From Bacteroides salyersiae WAL 10018 = DSM 18765 = JCM 12988 (GTDB lineage Bacteria > Bacteroidota > Bacteroidia > Bacteroidales > Bacteroidaceae), in assembly GCF_000381365.1 (NCBI RefSeq), contig NZ_KB905467.1, positions 427,604-491,603 of the forward strand: a stretch of DNA of 64,000 bases. The letters are read 5' to 3'. Numbering within the stretch: position 1 is the first letter of the stretch; every line of letters starts with the position of its first letter. The notes under the pieces were generated by a model that was not told the origin of the DNA, did no database searches, and saw only the letters and a program-made list of their open reading frames with translations. A program made the position numbers and the translations under genes. This document shows, piece by piece, positions 35,985-44,821 of this stretch.

Positions 35985-37808
35985 TTAGGTAATAACGATT
36001 TTTTCATTTTGCCGGCTTCCGTCGGTCAGGATATAGGTCACGATGTATATGCCCGGTTGCAATGCCGGCAGGCTGATTTCGCTTTTCTTTACCTGCGGAT
36101 ACGAAGAATATACTTGTATACCCGACATGCCGGTGATATTTAGAACGGCTACTTCACGATCCGTAACGAAAGGACGTACGATAGAAGTGCCTGTATCACC
36201 GACCAGTCCGTTCAGATAATTCTCCAGATTGGAATATCCGTTAGCCGTGAGGATGCCGCCGTCTGCCGGATCGTTTTTATCCAGTCCGTTGGCTTCTTCC
36301 CAACTATCGGGGATACCGTCACCGTCGGTATCTGTCGGAACTGTTTCACCGGCTTTCGGTGTGAGGTCCGGCCAGGGAGTCCAGTTGTCGCCTGCATCGG
36401 CGGGCTTCAAGTCTTCTTGTGAATTGATCATACCCACAAATTTGATGTTGCCGGGATCCGGTTCTGTTTTATTCCATTTTATCGCTCCTCTGTCTACCGG
36501 CTTTAATTCTCCGGCAGCTTCGGCGAGAATACGCGTATCCACTTCATCCAGTTTGGGAAGTTGTGCTCCTGCCTGTTTGATAACTTTAAGATAAGCCTCT
36601 TCTGCTGTTTCGATGGTCAACTCACTGTTAGCTGATGGGGCCGTGAGTTTTATTTCATTTATTTTATCGATGCCGGCACGCAAGTTTACGGCTTTTTGGG
36701 AGTTGTTTTCATCGGCATATATCCAGTTGTTGGCGTTTACCTTCGAATGGTCTCCTTTGTTTTTGTCATTCTTATATTCATTTGTTTCAAACATGTTGCC
36801 ATCGATATACCATTCTCCCAGGCCGGTAGCGCTGGAAGCATCGTGCGAACAATCGGCGAACCAACGGTCTTGAAAAGTGTTGGTAGCCGGTCCCGGCTTA
36901 TAGTAGTTGTTGATGAGGTTGGTACGCGAATAAGCTCCCTCTACGATGGAATGTAATTGTCCGCCATATAAGGCACCTTTATTGCCCCAGTTGAAGTGTA
37001 CGTTATTGATGATTTCCGTATCTACGAAAGCATCGTGCCCACTGGCAGATTTATCACGTGCTCCGTTTACCAATGGAGTACGTCCTACGCAGTGTGCAAA
37101 CAGATTGTGATGGAATGTAGAGTGTTCACCTCCCCATTGGGCACCGTATCCGCGTGCACCTTTATCATGCTTGGATACATAGAGCGGTTCGCTCAATATA
37201 CACCATTGCATAGTAGTGTATTTGTTGTCGTACATTGTCACGTTTTCTTCCATCGACCAACTGAAAGAGCAATGATCGATGATTATATTTTCGGTGTTCT
37301 CTATACCTAATGCCGAATAATTACTGCCGGACAGGTCTCCTGCACGGAAGCGGATGTAACGTACGATGAAGTTTTTACTGTGGATATAAATATTTGCCCC
37401 GGAGATACAGATGCCGCCACCCGGTGCCGATTGTCCGGCAATGGTCACATTCGGTCTCGGACATTTCAATCTTTCTTTAAGATTGATAGTGCCGCCCACT
37501 TTGAAGAGGATGGTTCGCGGCGTATCGTCTCCTGTGGTTAATGCCCAACGGAGTGTCCCTTCTATAGGCTCTTCGGACGAAAGATAATCATCGAGACTTG
37601 TTACGTAATACACTTTGCTTCCGATAGCGGGATCTGTGGTACGTCCGCCGGTTGCAAACCGTCCCCAGCCTTCGGCACCCGGAAAAGCGATTTGTTGGTT
37701 ATCGGCCTGTGAATATACAGGCGAAAGTGGGAGTAACGCTATGCAGCCCAGTAGAGCATGTTGACGTAAAACTTGTTTGGGAGTAATGTTTTTCATCATG
37801 TTTCTCAT
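35985..37808 (-). CDS. PL1-type pectate lyase with sorting-like C-terminus
   Basis: A 607-residue paralogue of the neighbouring lyase, lacking the second beta-helix. It starts at ATG 37808, with alternatives at 37799 and 37796 that suit the signal peptide (LLGCIALLPLSPVYSQ) equally well. Seen: IAFPGAEGWGRFATGGR, GTLRWALTTGDDTPRTILFK, YIRFRAGDLSG, IIIDHCSFSWSMEENVTMYD, GRTPLVNGAR, a calcium-type segment (DTDGDGIPDSWEEANGLDKN) and a C-terminal beta-sandwich (ISLPALQPGIYIVTYILTDG). It is transcribed first, with the larger lyase 138 bases downstream, probably as one operon. Confidence 0.9.
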   Translation of the reverse strand: MRNMMKNITPKQVLRQHALLGCIALLPLSPVYSQADNQQIAFPGAEGWGRFATGGRTTDPAIGSKVYYVTSLDDYLSSEEPIEGTLRWALTTGDDTPRTILFKVGGTINLKERLKCPRPNVTIAGQSAPGGGICISGANIYIHSKNFIVRYIRFRAGDLSGSNYSALGIENTENIIIDHCSFSWSMEENVTMYDNKYTTMQWCILSEPLYVSKHDKGARGYGAQWGGEHSTFHHNLFAHCVGRTPLVNGARDKSASGHDAFVDTEIINNVHFNWGNKGALYGGQLHSIVEGAYSRTNLINNYYKPGPATNTFQDRWFADCSHDASSATGLGEWYIDGNMFETNEYKNDKNKGDHSKVNANNWIYADENNSQKAVNLRAGIDKINEIKLTAPSANSELTIETAEEAYLKVIKQAGAQLPKLDEVDTRILAEAAGELKPVDRGAIKWNKTEPDPGNIKFVGMINSQEDLKPADAGDNWTPWPDLTPKAGETVPTDTDGDGIPDSWEEANGLDKNDPADGGILTANGYSNLENYLNGLVGDTGTSIVRPFVTDREVAVLNITGMSGIQVYSSYPQVKKSEISLPALQPGIYIVTYILTDGSRQNEKIVIT

Positions 37809-38104
37809 GTTTTGTTAATGATTGGAGATTATTTTTTATTTTCTTGCAATATTACCCGATTTATATTAATCGCGTGTGTAATATCTGTTGTAAGTGGATG
37901 GCAACCAATTATTGCTCATGGATAATCAATAATTCCACATTCATTTTATTTTCGGAGATAGATACCCGATAGCAGAAAGACAGGATTTTTTCCTTTTTAG
38001 CGGACCGTACTTTTTGTATGGGAGACTGTATGCTGGCATTTGTTTATGAAAGTTTGCCGTTGTGTTCATTTTCATATCCGTAAATAGTCCGCCTTTGCGA
38101 AAAG
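37809..38104. other. Intergenic region between the pectate lyase operon and the ABC operon
   Basis: Divergent upstream regions. The left part must hold the lyase promoter, but no TAnnTTTG match is seen on the minus strand. A weak half-palindrome (TGTTCATTTTCATATC) lies at 38063-38078, upstream of the main enhancer described next. Confidence 0.45.
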
Positions 38105-38181
38105 TGTTCATTTTCGGACAGCTACATTTTTAGCTAATATTCAGAATATAAGTAATTTATGTTTTTGGCATATCATTTGAA
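38105..38181 (+). promoter_or_regulatory. Sigma-54-like promoter and enhancer palindrome of the ABC exporter operon
   Basis: Enhancer: TGTTCATTTTCGGACA at 38105-38120, two mismatches from the perfect palindrome. Promoter: TGGCATATCATTTGAA at 38166-38181. The centre-to-promoter distance is 53.5 bp, identical to the other two sites. A partly matching second site (GTCCGCCTTTGCG, about 38087-38099) sits just upstream, as at the TolC gene. Confidence 0.8.
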
Positions 38182-38234
38182 ATCCTTTTAGTGATAAAAT
38201 ACGAAATTGAAAATTCTATTAAATACAAAAAGTT

Positions 38235-38900
38235 ATGATTACATTGACTTCGCTCTCTAAAGTTTACCGTACAAATGAGATTGAAACGGTAGCCCTTGAA
38301 AACGTGAACTTGACAGTGGATCGTGGTGAGTTCCTCAGTATTATGGGTCCTTCCGGTTGTGGGAAATCTACATTACTGAATATTATGGGATTGCTCGATA
38401 CACCGACTACCGGTACGATCGAGATCAACGGTACCCGTACCGAAGGGATGAAAGATAAAGAGTTGGCTGCTTTCCGCAACAAGACTTTGGGATTTGTGTT
38501 TCAGTCTTTCCATCTGATAAATTCATTGAATGTATTGGATAATGTGGAGCTTCCGTTGCTTTATCGCCATGTGAACAGTAGTGAGCGTAAACGCCTGGCA
38601 CAGGAAGTACTTGAAAAGGTAGGGCTGAGTCACCGCATGCGCCATTTCCCTACACAACTTTCCGGCGGTCAATGCCAACGTGTAGCCGTTGCACGTGCCA
38701 TTATCGGTAATCCGGAAATTATTCTTGCCGATGAACCGACCGGTAACTTGGACTCGAAGATGGGGGCTGAAGTCATGGAACTTCTTCACCGTCTGAATAA
38801 GGAAGACGGACGGACCATCGTGATGGTGACCCATAATGAGGAGCAGGCCAGACAAACTTCGCGTACTGTTCGTTTCTTCGACGGACGCCAGATACAGTAA
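38235..38900 (+). CDS. MacB/LolD-type ABC transporter ATPase
   Basis: A 221-residue ATPase: Walker A GPSGCGKST, Q-loop FVFQSFHLINSLNVLDN, signature LSGGQCQRVAVARA, Walker B IILADEPTGNLD, H-loop VMVTHNEEQA. The length and the FQSFHLI/LADEPTGNLDS patterns place it in the MacB/LolD/FtsE group, which works with FtsX-like permeases. Four such permeases follow in the same operon. Transport is probably from the periplasm outwards rather than across the inner membrane, as in MacAB-TolC. Confidence 0.95.
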   Translation: MITLTSLSKVYRTNEIETVALENVNLTVDRGEFLSIMGPSGCGKSTLLNIMGLLDTPTTGTIEINGTRTEGMKDKELAAFRNKTLGFVFQSFHLINSLNVLDNVELPLLYRHVNSSERKRLAQEVLEKVGLSHRMRHFPTQLSGGQCQRVAVARAIIGNPEIILADEPTGNLDSKMGAEVMELLHRLNKEDGRTIVMVTHNEEQARQTSRTVRFFDGRQIQ

Positions 38901-38953
38901 TGATCCCGGACTACTCGCAGACCATTTTATAACTTAAAGAAATCATACAGATC

Positions 38954-39562
38954 ATGAAAACAAATATATTCATAACTACTATCGTGCTTGTATTAGGAGC
39001 ATTTTTCACTTTCTCACAAGCGCAGACCGACAAAACGATCACTCGTAATGAGTCCGTTTCACAATTCTCTTCCATCCGGTTCGAAGCTGTGGGCGATGTG
39101 AATTTTGAACAGTCATCCGAATATTCGCTACGCATTGAAGGCCCCCGGAAATTTGTAGAGAAGGTACTTGTAAAGGTAAAGAATGGAGAACTTATCCTTA
39201 CTTACAAAGAGCAGAACAATAAGTCCAAAAGAGTGAAATTTTATATTACGGCTCCCGACCTCTCCCGTGTGAATATGGAAGGCGTAGGTGCTTTCCGTTG
39301 TGAGAAAAAGTTGGAAATGAAGGACCTTGAATTGAATATGAAAGGGGTAGGCTCCATCCGTATTGCCGATCTGGAGTGTAAAACGCTTCGTGCCCGAATG
39401 GAAGGGGTAGGGAAGATAAATGTCCATGTTCATTGTGTGAAGCTGGTAGCCAAAGCCGATGGAGTGGGACATATGACGTTGTCCGGATATGCCCGGAGCG
39501 CCGATGTCACCAGTGACGGCATAGGAGGTGTGAATACCCGTAATCTGCAAGTCGGAGAATAG
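38954..39562 (+). CDS. DUF2807 (GIN-domain) exported protein
   Basis: A 202-residue protein with signal peptide (MKTNIFITTIVLVLGAFFTFSQAQ). The rest is one repeat-rich beta domain typical of DUF2807, formerly named putative autotransporter adhesin head: SSIRFEAVGDVNFEQSS, LILTYKEQNN, VNMEGVGAFRCEK, MKGVGSIRIADLEC, RMEGVGKINVHVHC, ADGVGHMTLSGYA. The repeated G-V-G turns fit a right-handed beta-helix. Function is unknown. Its place between ATPase and permeases suggests a periplasmic accessory or cargo sensor. Confidence 0.88.
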   Translation: MKTNIFITTIVLVLGAFFTFSQAQTDKTITRNESVSQFSSIRFEAVGDVNFEQSSEYSLRIEGPRKFVEKVLVKVKNGELILTYKEQNNKSKRVKFYITAPDLSRVNMEGVGAFRCEKKLEMKDLELNMKGVGSIRIADLECKTLRARMEGVGKINVHVHCVKLVAKADGVGHMTLSGYARSADVTSDGIGGVNTRNLQVGE

Positions 39563-39593
39563 AGGGATTTGTCAAATCGTAAATGATCTCAAA

Positions 39594-40886
39594 ATGATTA
39601 AACTATATTTCAAACAAGCATTGGCACAATTGCGCCAGCAGCCCATCATCAGTCTCGTCAGCATATTGGGTACGGCGCTTGCCATCTTTCTCATAATGCT
39701 GGTGGTGATGATTCAACAGGTGAAAGTAGCCCCTTTCTCGCCTGAGAGCAACCGCGACCGTTTTCTGCATGTACGCTTTATGAGTATTACCAATAAAGAA
39801 TGGGGAGGAGGTTCCAGTAACGGACCGATGAGTGTACAGACAGCCAAGGCATGTTTCAAGTCGCTTACAACTCCCGAAGCAGTAACCATTTATTGTGTTG
39901 CTGCCATAACTACTCCGGCTTCCATGCCGGGTACACCTGCCATCAGTATAGATATGCAACAGACGGATGATACTTACTGGCAAGTTTTTGACTTTGCGTT
40001 TGTCGATGGGAAACCTTATGATCAGGCTGCCTTTGAATCGGGACGTCCGGTAGCGGTTGTCACTGAAAGTGTAGCCCGCAATTTGTTTGGTACGACAAAG
40101 GCTGCCGGGCGCGAATTTTTGTTGAATCATGCGCCTTATACGGTAGCGGGAGTGGTGAAAGATGTTTCAGCTTTGGCGGATGCTGCTTATGCACAGGTAT
40201 GGATACCTTATACTTCTACCGATCTGGCTCAAGATACGTGGAGCGACAATCACATGGGCATGATGAGTGCCACTATTCTGGCACGTGACCGTGACGATTT
40301 CGATGCCATTCGTGAAGAATGCGAGAAAGTCCGCCTGCAATATAATAATCTGTTGGCTGAAAACGGATATGAGTTGATTTATCGTAACCGTCCTTACGAT
40401 CAGGAAAAGCAGGCGATAGCTTACGCCGCCAATTGGGAACCGGACCTGTCGGCGGCCCGGCGTCAACGGGTAATTATTTTTATCATTCTGTTGCTGGTAC
40501 CTGCTATTAACTTGAGTAGTATGACACAGAGCCGTTTGCGCCAGCGTGTTTCCGAGATTGGGGTACGCCGCGCTTTTGGCAGTACCCGCACGGAGATGAT
40601 CGGACAGATTGTGATGGAAAACTTAGTGGTCACTTTGCTGGCCGGTGCTGTGGGATTACTTTTCAGCATATTGTTTGCTTATCTCGGCAATGGATTGCTA
40701 TTTGCCCAGGCTTATAGCATTACGCTCAATCCGCCGGAAGTAAATGCTTCCATTCTGTTGCAGCCTTCCACTTTTATGTATGCGTTGCTTTTCTGCTTTG
40801 TACTCAATCTTTTAAGCAGTGGTTTTCCTGCCTGGAAAGCGTCACGTACCAGTATTGTAAATGCGTTGGGAGGTAGAACCCACTAA
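39594..40886 (+). CDS. FtsX-like ABC permease, type A copy 1
   Basis: A 430-residue permease of the MacB type: one membrane helix near the N-terminus (ISLVSILGTALAIFLIMLVVM), a large periplasmic domain at about 45-280 (MacB_PCD: ESNRDRFLHVRF, VAVVTESVARNLFG, YTVAGVVKDVS) and three C-terminal helices of the FtsX domain with the coupling motif QSRLRQRVSEIGVRRAFGST, ending SGFPAWKASRTSIVNALGG. It is most similar to the permease at 42189, which looks like a duplicate. Confidence 0.93.
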   Translation: MIKLYFKQALAQLRQQPIISLVSILGTALAIFLIMLVVMIQQVKVAPFSPESNRDRFLHVRFMSITNKEWGGGSSNGPMSVQTAKACFKSLTTPEAVTIYCVAAITTPASMPGTPAISIDMQQTDDTYWQVFDFAFVDGKPYDQAAFESGRPVAVVTESVARNLFGTTKAAGREFLLNHAPYTVAGVVKDVSALADAAYAQVWIPYTSTDLAQDTWSDNHMGMMSATILARDRDDFDAIREECEKVRLQYNNLLAENGYELIYRNRPYDQEKQAIAYAANWEPDLSAARRQRVIIFIILLLVPAINLSSMTQSRLRQRVSEIGVRRAFGSTRTEMIGQIVMENLVVTLLAGAVGLLFSILFAYLGNGLLFAQAYSITLNPPEVNASILLQPSTFMYALLFCFVLNLLSSGFPAWKASRTSIVNALGGRTH

Positions 40887-40895
40887 ATCGAATGA

Positions 40896-42140
40896 ATGAT
40901 GAACAAGAAACTATTTACACAGATAAAAAATGAATGGCACTCCAATCTTTGGATAGCGACGGAGTTGCTGTTGGTGAGCGTAGTGATGTGGTATGTTGTG
41001 GATTATATTTATGTGCAGTACAAGGTTTATACCGAACCGCGCGGATTCGATATTTCAAACTGTTATCTCGTGAGCATGGGGCAGCTTACCGACAAGAGTC
41101 CCGACTTCATACCGAATGATACGCTGATTGCCGAAGAAATAGATGAACTGGTCAACCGTATTGCTCGCCGTCCGGAAGTGGAAGCGGTGAGCCTGTCGCA
41201 AAATTCATATCCGTATAACGGGAGCAATAGCGGGACGGAAGTGAGATACGATACTTTGCAGTCTTATGGTTATGTGGTCCGCCGGTTTGTGACACCGGAT
41301 TTCTTGAGAGTGTTTCGTTATCAGGGGACAAGGGGAGAGACTCCGGAACAGTTGGCAGAGATGCTTACGAAAGAGAATTTCCTGGCATCGGATAATTTGT
41401 ATGAACGGAAATACGGCGTGAAGCTGACTTCATTGGTAGGAAAACAATTTTATCTGTTTGGAGATTCAGCGAAAACGTATAAGTTAGCTGCTTCTTTAAA
41501 ACCGGTACGTTACTCGGATCATGAACAGGCTTTTTCTTCTTATTGCATGCTTTACAAATTAGGCCGCAGTTGGTATGATACTCATCTTGAACTTTGTGTA
41601 CGTGTGAAAGAAGGACAGGATGTCGATTTTATGAACCGTCTGAAAGCGGATAGCGAGAAGCAGCTCCGGGTAGGAAATGTTTTTATTGCCGATGTTCGTT
41701 CATTTGCCGATATCCGGCGTAATTTCGAACAAGCTTCTATGAATGAGCTTCGTAATTACATTTTCGGTATGGTCTTTTTGCTATTGAATATTTTTTTAGG
41801 ATTGTTGGGCACTTTCTGGTTTCGTACACAACAGCGCCGTAGCGAGATCGCCCTGCACAAAGCATTGGGAGGAACGAACCATACGATATTCAACCGCCTT
41901 CTGTCCGAAGGTCTGTTACTGCTTTTGATAGCTACCGTACCGGCCATTATCATAGACTGGAATCTGGCTCATGCCGAACTGAACTCCTGGATGAACGGAA
42001 CCACATTGGAGACCGGCCGTTTTATTATCACCGTTGTTCTGACTTTTATTCTCATCGTCCTGATGATTGTGATAGGCATCGGCATTCCGGCGCGTAAAGC
42101 TATGAAGATACAACCGGCAGAAGCCCTGCGCGAAGAATAA
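40896..42140 (+). CDS. FtsX-like ABC permease, type B copy 1
   Basis: A 414-residue permease. N-terminal helix (NLWIATELLLVSVVMWYVVD), periplasmic domain with TEPRGFDISNCYLVSMG, then FtsX helices with TFWFRTQQRRSEIALHKALG and the C-terminal IPARKAMKIQPAEALREE. Starts at ATG 40896 or 40899. The N-terminal YVVDYIYV-like stretch and the identical ending show that it is the counterpart of the permease at 43484. Types A and B probably pair as a heterodimer, since the FtsX/MacB fold works as a dimer. Confidence 0.92.
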   Translation: MMNKKLFTQIKNEWHSNLWIATELLLVSVVMWYVVDYIYVQYKVYTEPRGFDISNCYLVSMGQLTDKSPDFIPNDTLIAEEIDELVNRIARRPEVEAVSLSQNSYPYNGSNSGTEVRYDTLQSYGYVVRRFVTPDFLRVFRYQGTRGETPEQLAEMLTKENFLASDNLYERKYGVKLTSLVGKQFYLFGDSAKTYKLAASLKPVRYSDHEQAFSSYCMLYKLGRSWYDTHLELCVRVKEGQDVDFMNRLKADSEKQLRVGNVFIADVRSFADIRRNFEQASMNELRNYIFGMVFLLLNIFLGLLGTFWFRTQQRRSEIALHKALGGTNHTIFNRLLSEGLLLLLIATVPAIIIDWNLAHAELNSWMNGTTLETGRFIITVVLTFILIVLMIVIGIGIPARKAMKIQPAEALREE

Positions 42141-42188
42141 AGGAATTGTAATTGTAAATTATAAATCGTCAAATCGTAAATCCTCTCC

Positions 42189-43478
42189 ATGTTCAGACAA
42201 TATTTTAAACAGGCCTTTCATCTTCTGATGGAGAATAAGTTACTTTCTGCCATCAGTATTGCCGGTACGGCACTTGCTATTTCGGTAGTGATGGTGATTA
42301 TCATTCTGCTGTATGCAAAAACGGCTAATTACGAGCCGGAAATGAATCGTGACCGTACGCTTTATGTGAAGTGGTCGAGTGTTTATGAGAAGGAGGATAA
42401 AGACGCACGTAATTACAGCCGCCTGTCTCTTTATGATATACAGCAAATTTTCTATCCTCTCACGACTGCAGAAGCCGTATCTGCCATCTGTGAATATGGG
42501 CGTATGCTCGCTGTGGTTCCGGGGGGAGGAGAAGAGATCAACTGTCAATTGCTTTATACCGATGCTGATTTCTGGAAGGTATTTGAGTTTGGATTTCTTG
42601 CCGGACAACCCTATGATGAGGTTGCTTTCAAGGCCGGGCTGAAACAGGCTGTGATATGCGAGAGTGTGGCTCGGCGTCTGTTTGGTGGGGTAGAGACGGC
42701 AGTAGGGCGTCATCTTGAACTTAACTTTGTAGAGTTTACGGTTTGCGGTGTGGTACGTGATGTCAGTAAGTTTGCCGAACAGAGTTATTCGGAAATATGG
42801 TTGCCTTATACCACTAATACGGATATCAGCCGTATTGATCTTTCCGGATGGACCAAAGGGCATACAGGCAGTTTCCAGTGTTTTATCCTGGCCCGTTCTT
42901 CGACCGGCTTTCCTGAGATTCTTGCGGAAGTGAATACGAACTTGGCAAAATTGAATGCAAATGATCAGGATATGCAACTGGATTTGCTGGGGCAACCCGA
43001 TACATTTTTTATTCAGATGCTTCATAAATACGCCCATGGAGGTATTCCGGCAAAAGAGGTAGTCATTCACTATGTGATTATTATTATCGTTATTCTGCTT
43101 GTGCCGGCTATCAACCTGTCCGGGTTGACGCAGAGCCGCATGCGGAAACGCCTTTCAGAAATTGGAGTGCGTAAGGCTTTCGGTGCCAACCGTTCGGTCT
43201 TGTTGAAACAGGTACTTGCCGAGAATCTGTTGCTTACGCTGATCGGTGGTGTGGCAGGACTTCTGTTCTCTTATTTTGCTCTTTGGCTGTTATCGGATTG
43301 GCTGTTGGCATCTGCATTATCGGTTGGAGGTACGGCCGCCATGAACGCGTCCATGATAAGTCCGTGGATATTTTTTGCAGCCTTAGCTTTCTGCTTGGTT
43401 CTTAATCTGCTTTCTGCCGGTATTCCAGCGGTTCGTGTGGCTCGTACAACGATTGTCAATGCACTAAATGAAAGGTAA
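42189..43478 (+). CDS. FtsX-like ABC permease, type A copy 2
   Basis: A 429-residue paralogue of the permease at 39594: both start with xFKQA and carry IAGTALAI / ILGTALAI, then PEMNRDRTLYVKW against PESNRDRFLHVRF. The periplasmic domain has QAVICESVARRLFGG and FTVCGVVRDVSKFAEQSYSE, the coupling part QSRMRKRLSEIGVRKAFGAN, and the end VARTTIVNALNER. Same membrane layout: one helix, periplasmic domain, three helices. Confidence 0.93.
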   Translation: MFRQYFKQAFHLLMENKLLSAISIAGTALAISVVMVIIILLYAKTANYEPEMNRDRTLYVKWSSVYEKEDKDARNYSRLSLYDIQQIFYPLTTAEAVSAICEYGRMLAVVPGGGEEINCQLLYTDADFWKVFEFGFLAGQPYDEVAFKAGLKQAVICESVARRLFGGVETAVGRHLELNFVEFTVCGVVRDVSKFAEQSYSEIWLPYTTNTDISRIDLSGWTKGHTGSFQCFILARSSTGFPEILAEVNTNLAKLNANDQDMQLDLLGQPDTFFIQMLHKYAHGGIPAKEVVIHYVIIIIVILLVPAINLSGLTQSRMRKRLSEIGVRKAFGANRSVLLKQVLAENLLLTLIGGVAGLLFSYFALWLLSDWLLASALSVGGTAAMNASMISPWIFFAALAFCLVLNLLSAGIPAVRVARTTIVNALNER

Positions 43479-43483
43479 TTAAT

Positions 43484-44734
43484 ATGTTCAGACACATTCT
43501 TACAATTATATGGAATAACCGTCGTCACAATGGATGGCTGATAGCCGGTTTGTTTGTGATGTCTACTTGTATGTGGTATGCGGTAGATTATGTTTACACG
43601 GTTACGGTCAATCAGACCCGTCCTTTAGGATTCGACTGGCACAATGTGTATGCCCTCAATATCGGGGTACTGACCCCTGAAAGCCATAAATTTTTATCGG
43701 ACAAACTTCATACCAAGAATGCTACAGGTGATTTTTACACTTTCATGGATCGCTTGGAACATCATCCGGCTGTGGAGTCTGTTTGTTATACACGCATGCA
43801 TAAACATTATGTATGGACGAATCAAGGTGCCTCTCTTATTTACGATACAATTACTTGCAACAGTTGGATGCGTACCGTCAGTTCCGGATATTTCCGGGTA
43901 TTTCGGGTGAAAGGGGCGGATGGAAGTTCTCCGGAACAGTTGGCAGGCAGGGCCAATCTTACCGATATTATCATTACGGATAATTTGGCATGCCAGCTCT
44001 TTCCCGGACGTTCTGCTGTGGGTGAATGGGTAAAAAACACCTTGAATGGCGACAGTGTACGTATTGCTGCCGTATGCGAAAATCAAAAGTATAATGAATT
44101 TACCTCCCACCAACGGGCTACCTACATACCGTTGCATTTCACACAAAAGCGTCCTTTTTACTATCTGGAGGCTCCCTATTTGGGTGTGTACATTCGTGTG
44201 CATCCCGATTCCGACGGTGATGATTTTATTCGTAGATTCCGTAAAGACATGCGTGAACAGTTGATGATCGGCAACTTTTATCTTGAAGATATGCGCCCTA
44301 TGACCGATTTCCGGAACGAGCAATTGAAAGAACCTCGTAATGATTTGTATACCTATCTATCAGTGGCGGTATTCTTTTTATTGAATGCTTTTCTGGCAGT
44401 GTTGGGCACTTTTTGGTTTCGAACGCAGCAACGTCGTTCCGAACTCGGATTACGTGTAGCTTTGGGCGGTTCAAGAGTCAGTCTGTGCAGGCTTCTTTGG
44501 GGAGAAGGGGTAGTATTGCTCACATTGGCATTCATTCCGGCAATAGTAGTGGCGGCAAACTTGGGATTGGCAGAAATTGTATCCGATTATCCGGTTGAAT
44601 TCACCTTGTTCCGTTTTGTTGCCGGTATTTTTATCACTTATCTATTGTTGGTATTTACCGTTTTTCTGGCTGTTTGGATTCCCGCACGTCAGGCTATGAA
44701 GATACAACCGGCAGAAGCATTGCGTGAAGAGTAA
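43484..44734 (+). CDS. FtsX-like ABC permease, type B copy 2
   Basis: A 416-residue paralogue of the permease at 40896. Shared marks are CMWYAVDYVY against MWYVVDYIYV, LGFDWHNVYALNIGVLTPES, GTFWFRTQQRRSELGLRVAL and the identical C-terminus KIQPAEALREE. It starts five bases after the previous stop. It closes the operon that begins with the ATPase; a kinase gene with its own promoter follows after 87 bases. Confidence 0.93.
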   Translation: MFRHILTIIWNNRRHNGWLIAGLFVMSTCMWYAVDYVYTVTVNQTRPLGFDWHNVYALNIGVLTPESHKFLSDKLHTKNATGDFYTFMDRLEHHPAVESVCYTRMHKHYVWTNQGASLIYDTITCNSWMRTVSSGYFRVFRVKGADGSSPEQLAGRANLTDIIITDNLACQLFPGRSAVGEWVKNTLNGDSVRIAAVCENQKYNEFTSHQRATYIPLHFTQKRPFYYLEAPYLGVYIRVHPDSDGDDFIRRFRKDMREQLMIGNFYLEDMRPMTDFRNEQLKEPRNDLYTYLSVAVFFLLNAFLAVLGTFWFRTQQRRSELGLRVALGGSRVSLCRLLWGEGVVLLTLAFIPAIVVAANLGLAEIVSDYPVEFTLFRFVAGIFITYLLLVFTVFLAVWIPARQAMKIQPAEALREE

Positions 44735-44757
44735 AAAAATAAAATTATATATCTGCG

Positions 44758-44785
44758 TTGCTTTCAAGATAATAGCGTATATTTG
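44758..44785 (+). promoter_or_regulatory. Bacteroides-type promoter of the sensor kinase gene
   Basis: TTG at 44758-44760, 17 bases, then TATATTTG at 44778-44785. Spacing is slightly short. Unlike its neighbours, the kinase gene has no sigma-54-like element. Confidence 0.55.
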
Positions 44786-44821
44786 CGTGCATATTGTGAA
44801 ACAACGCAGTTATGTAACTTT

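Noticed and set aside
42240..43070. 276-codon minus-strand frame within the third permease gene
   Set aside because: Shadow of a well-supported FtsX-like permease.
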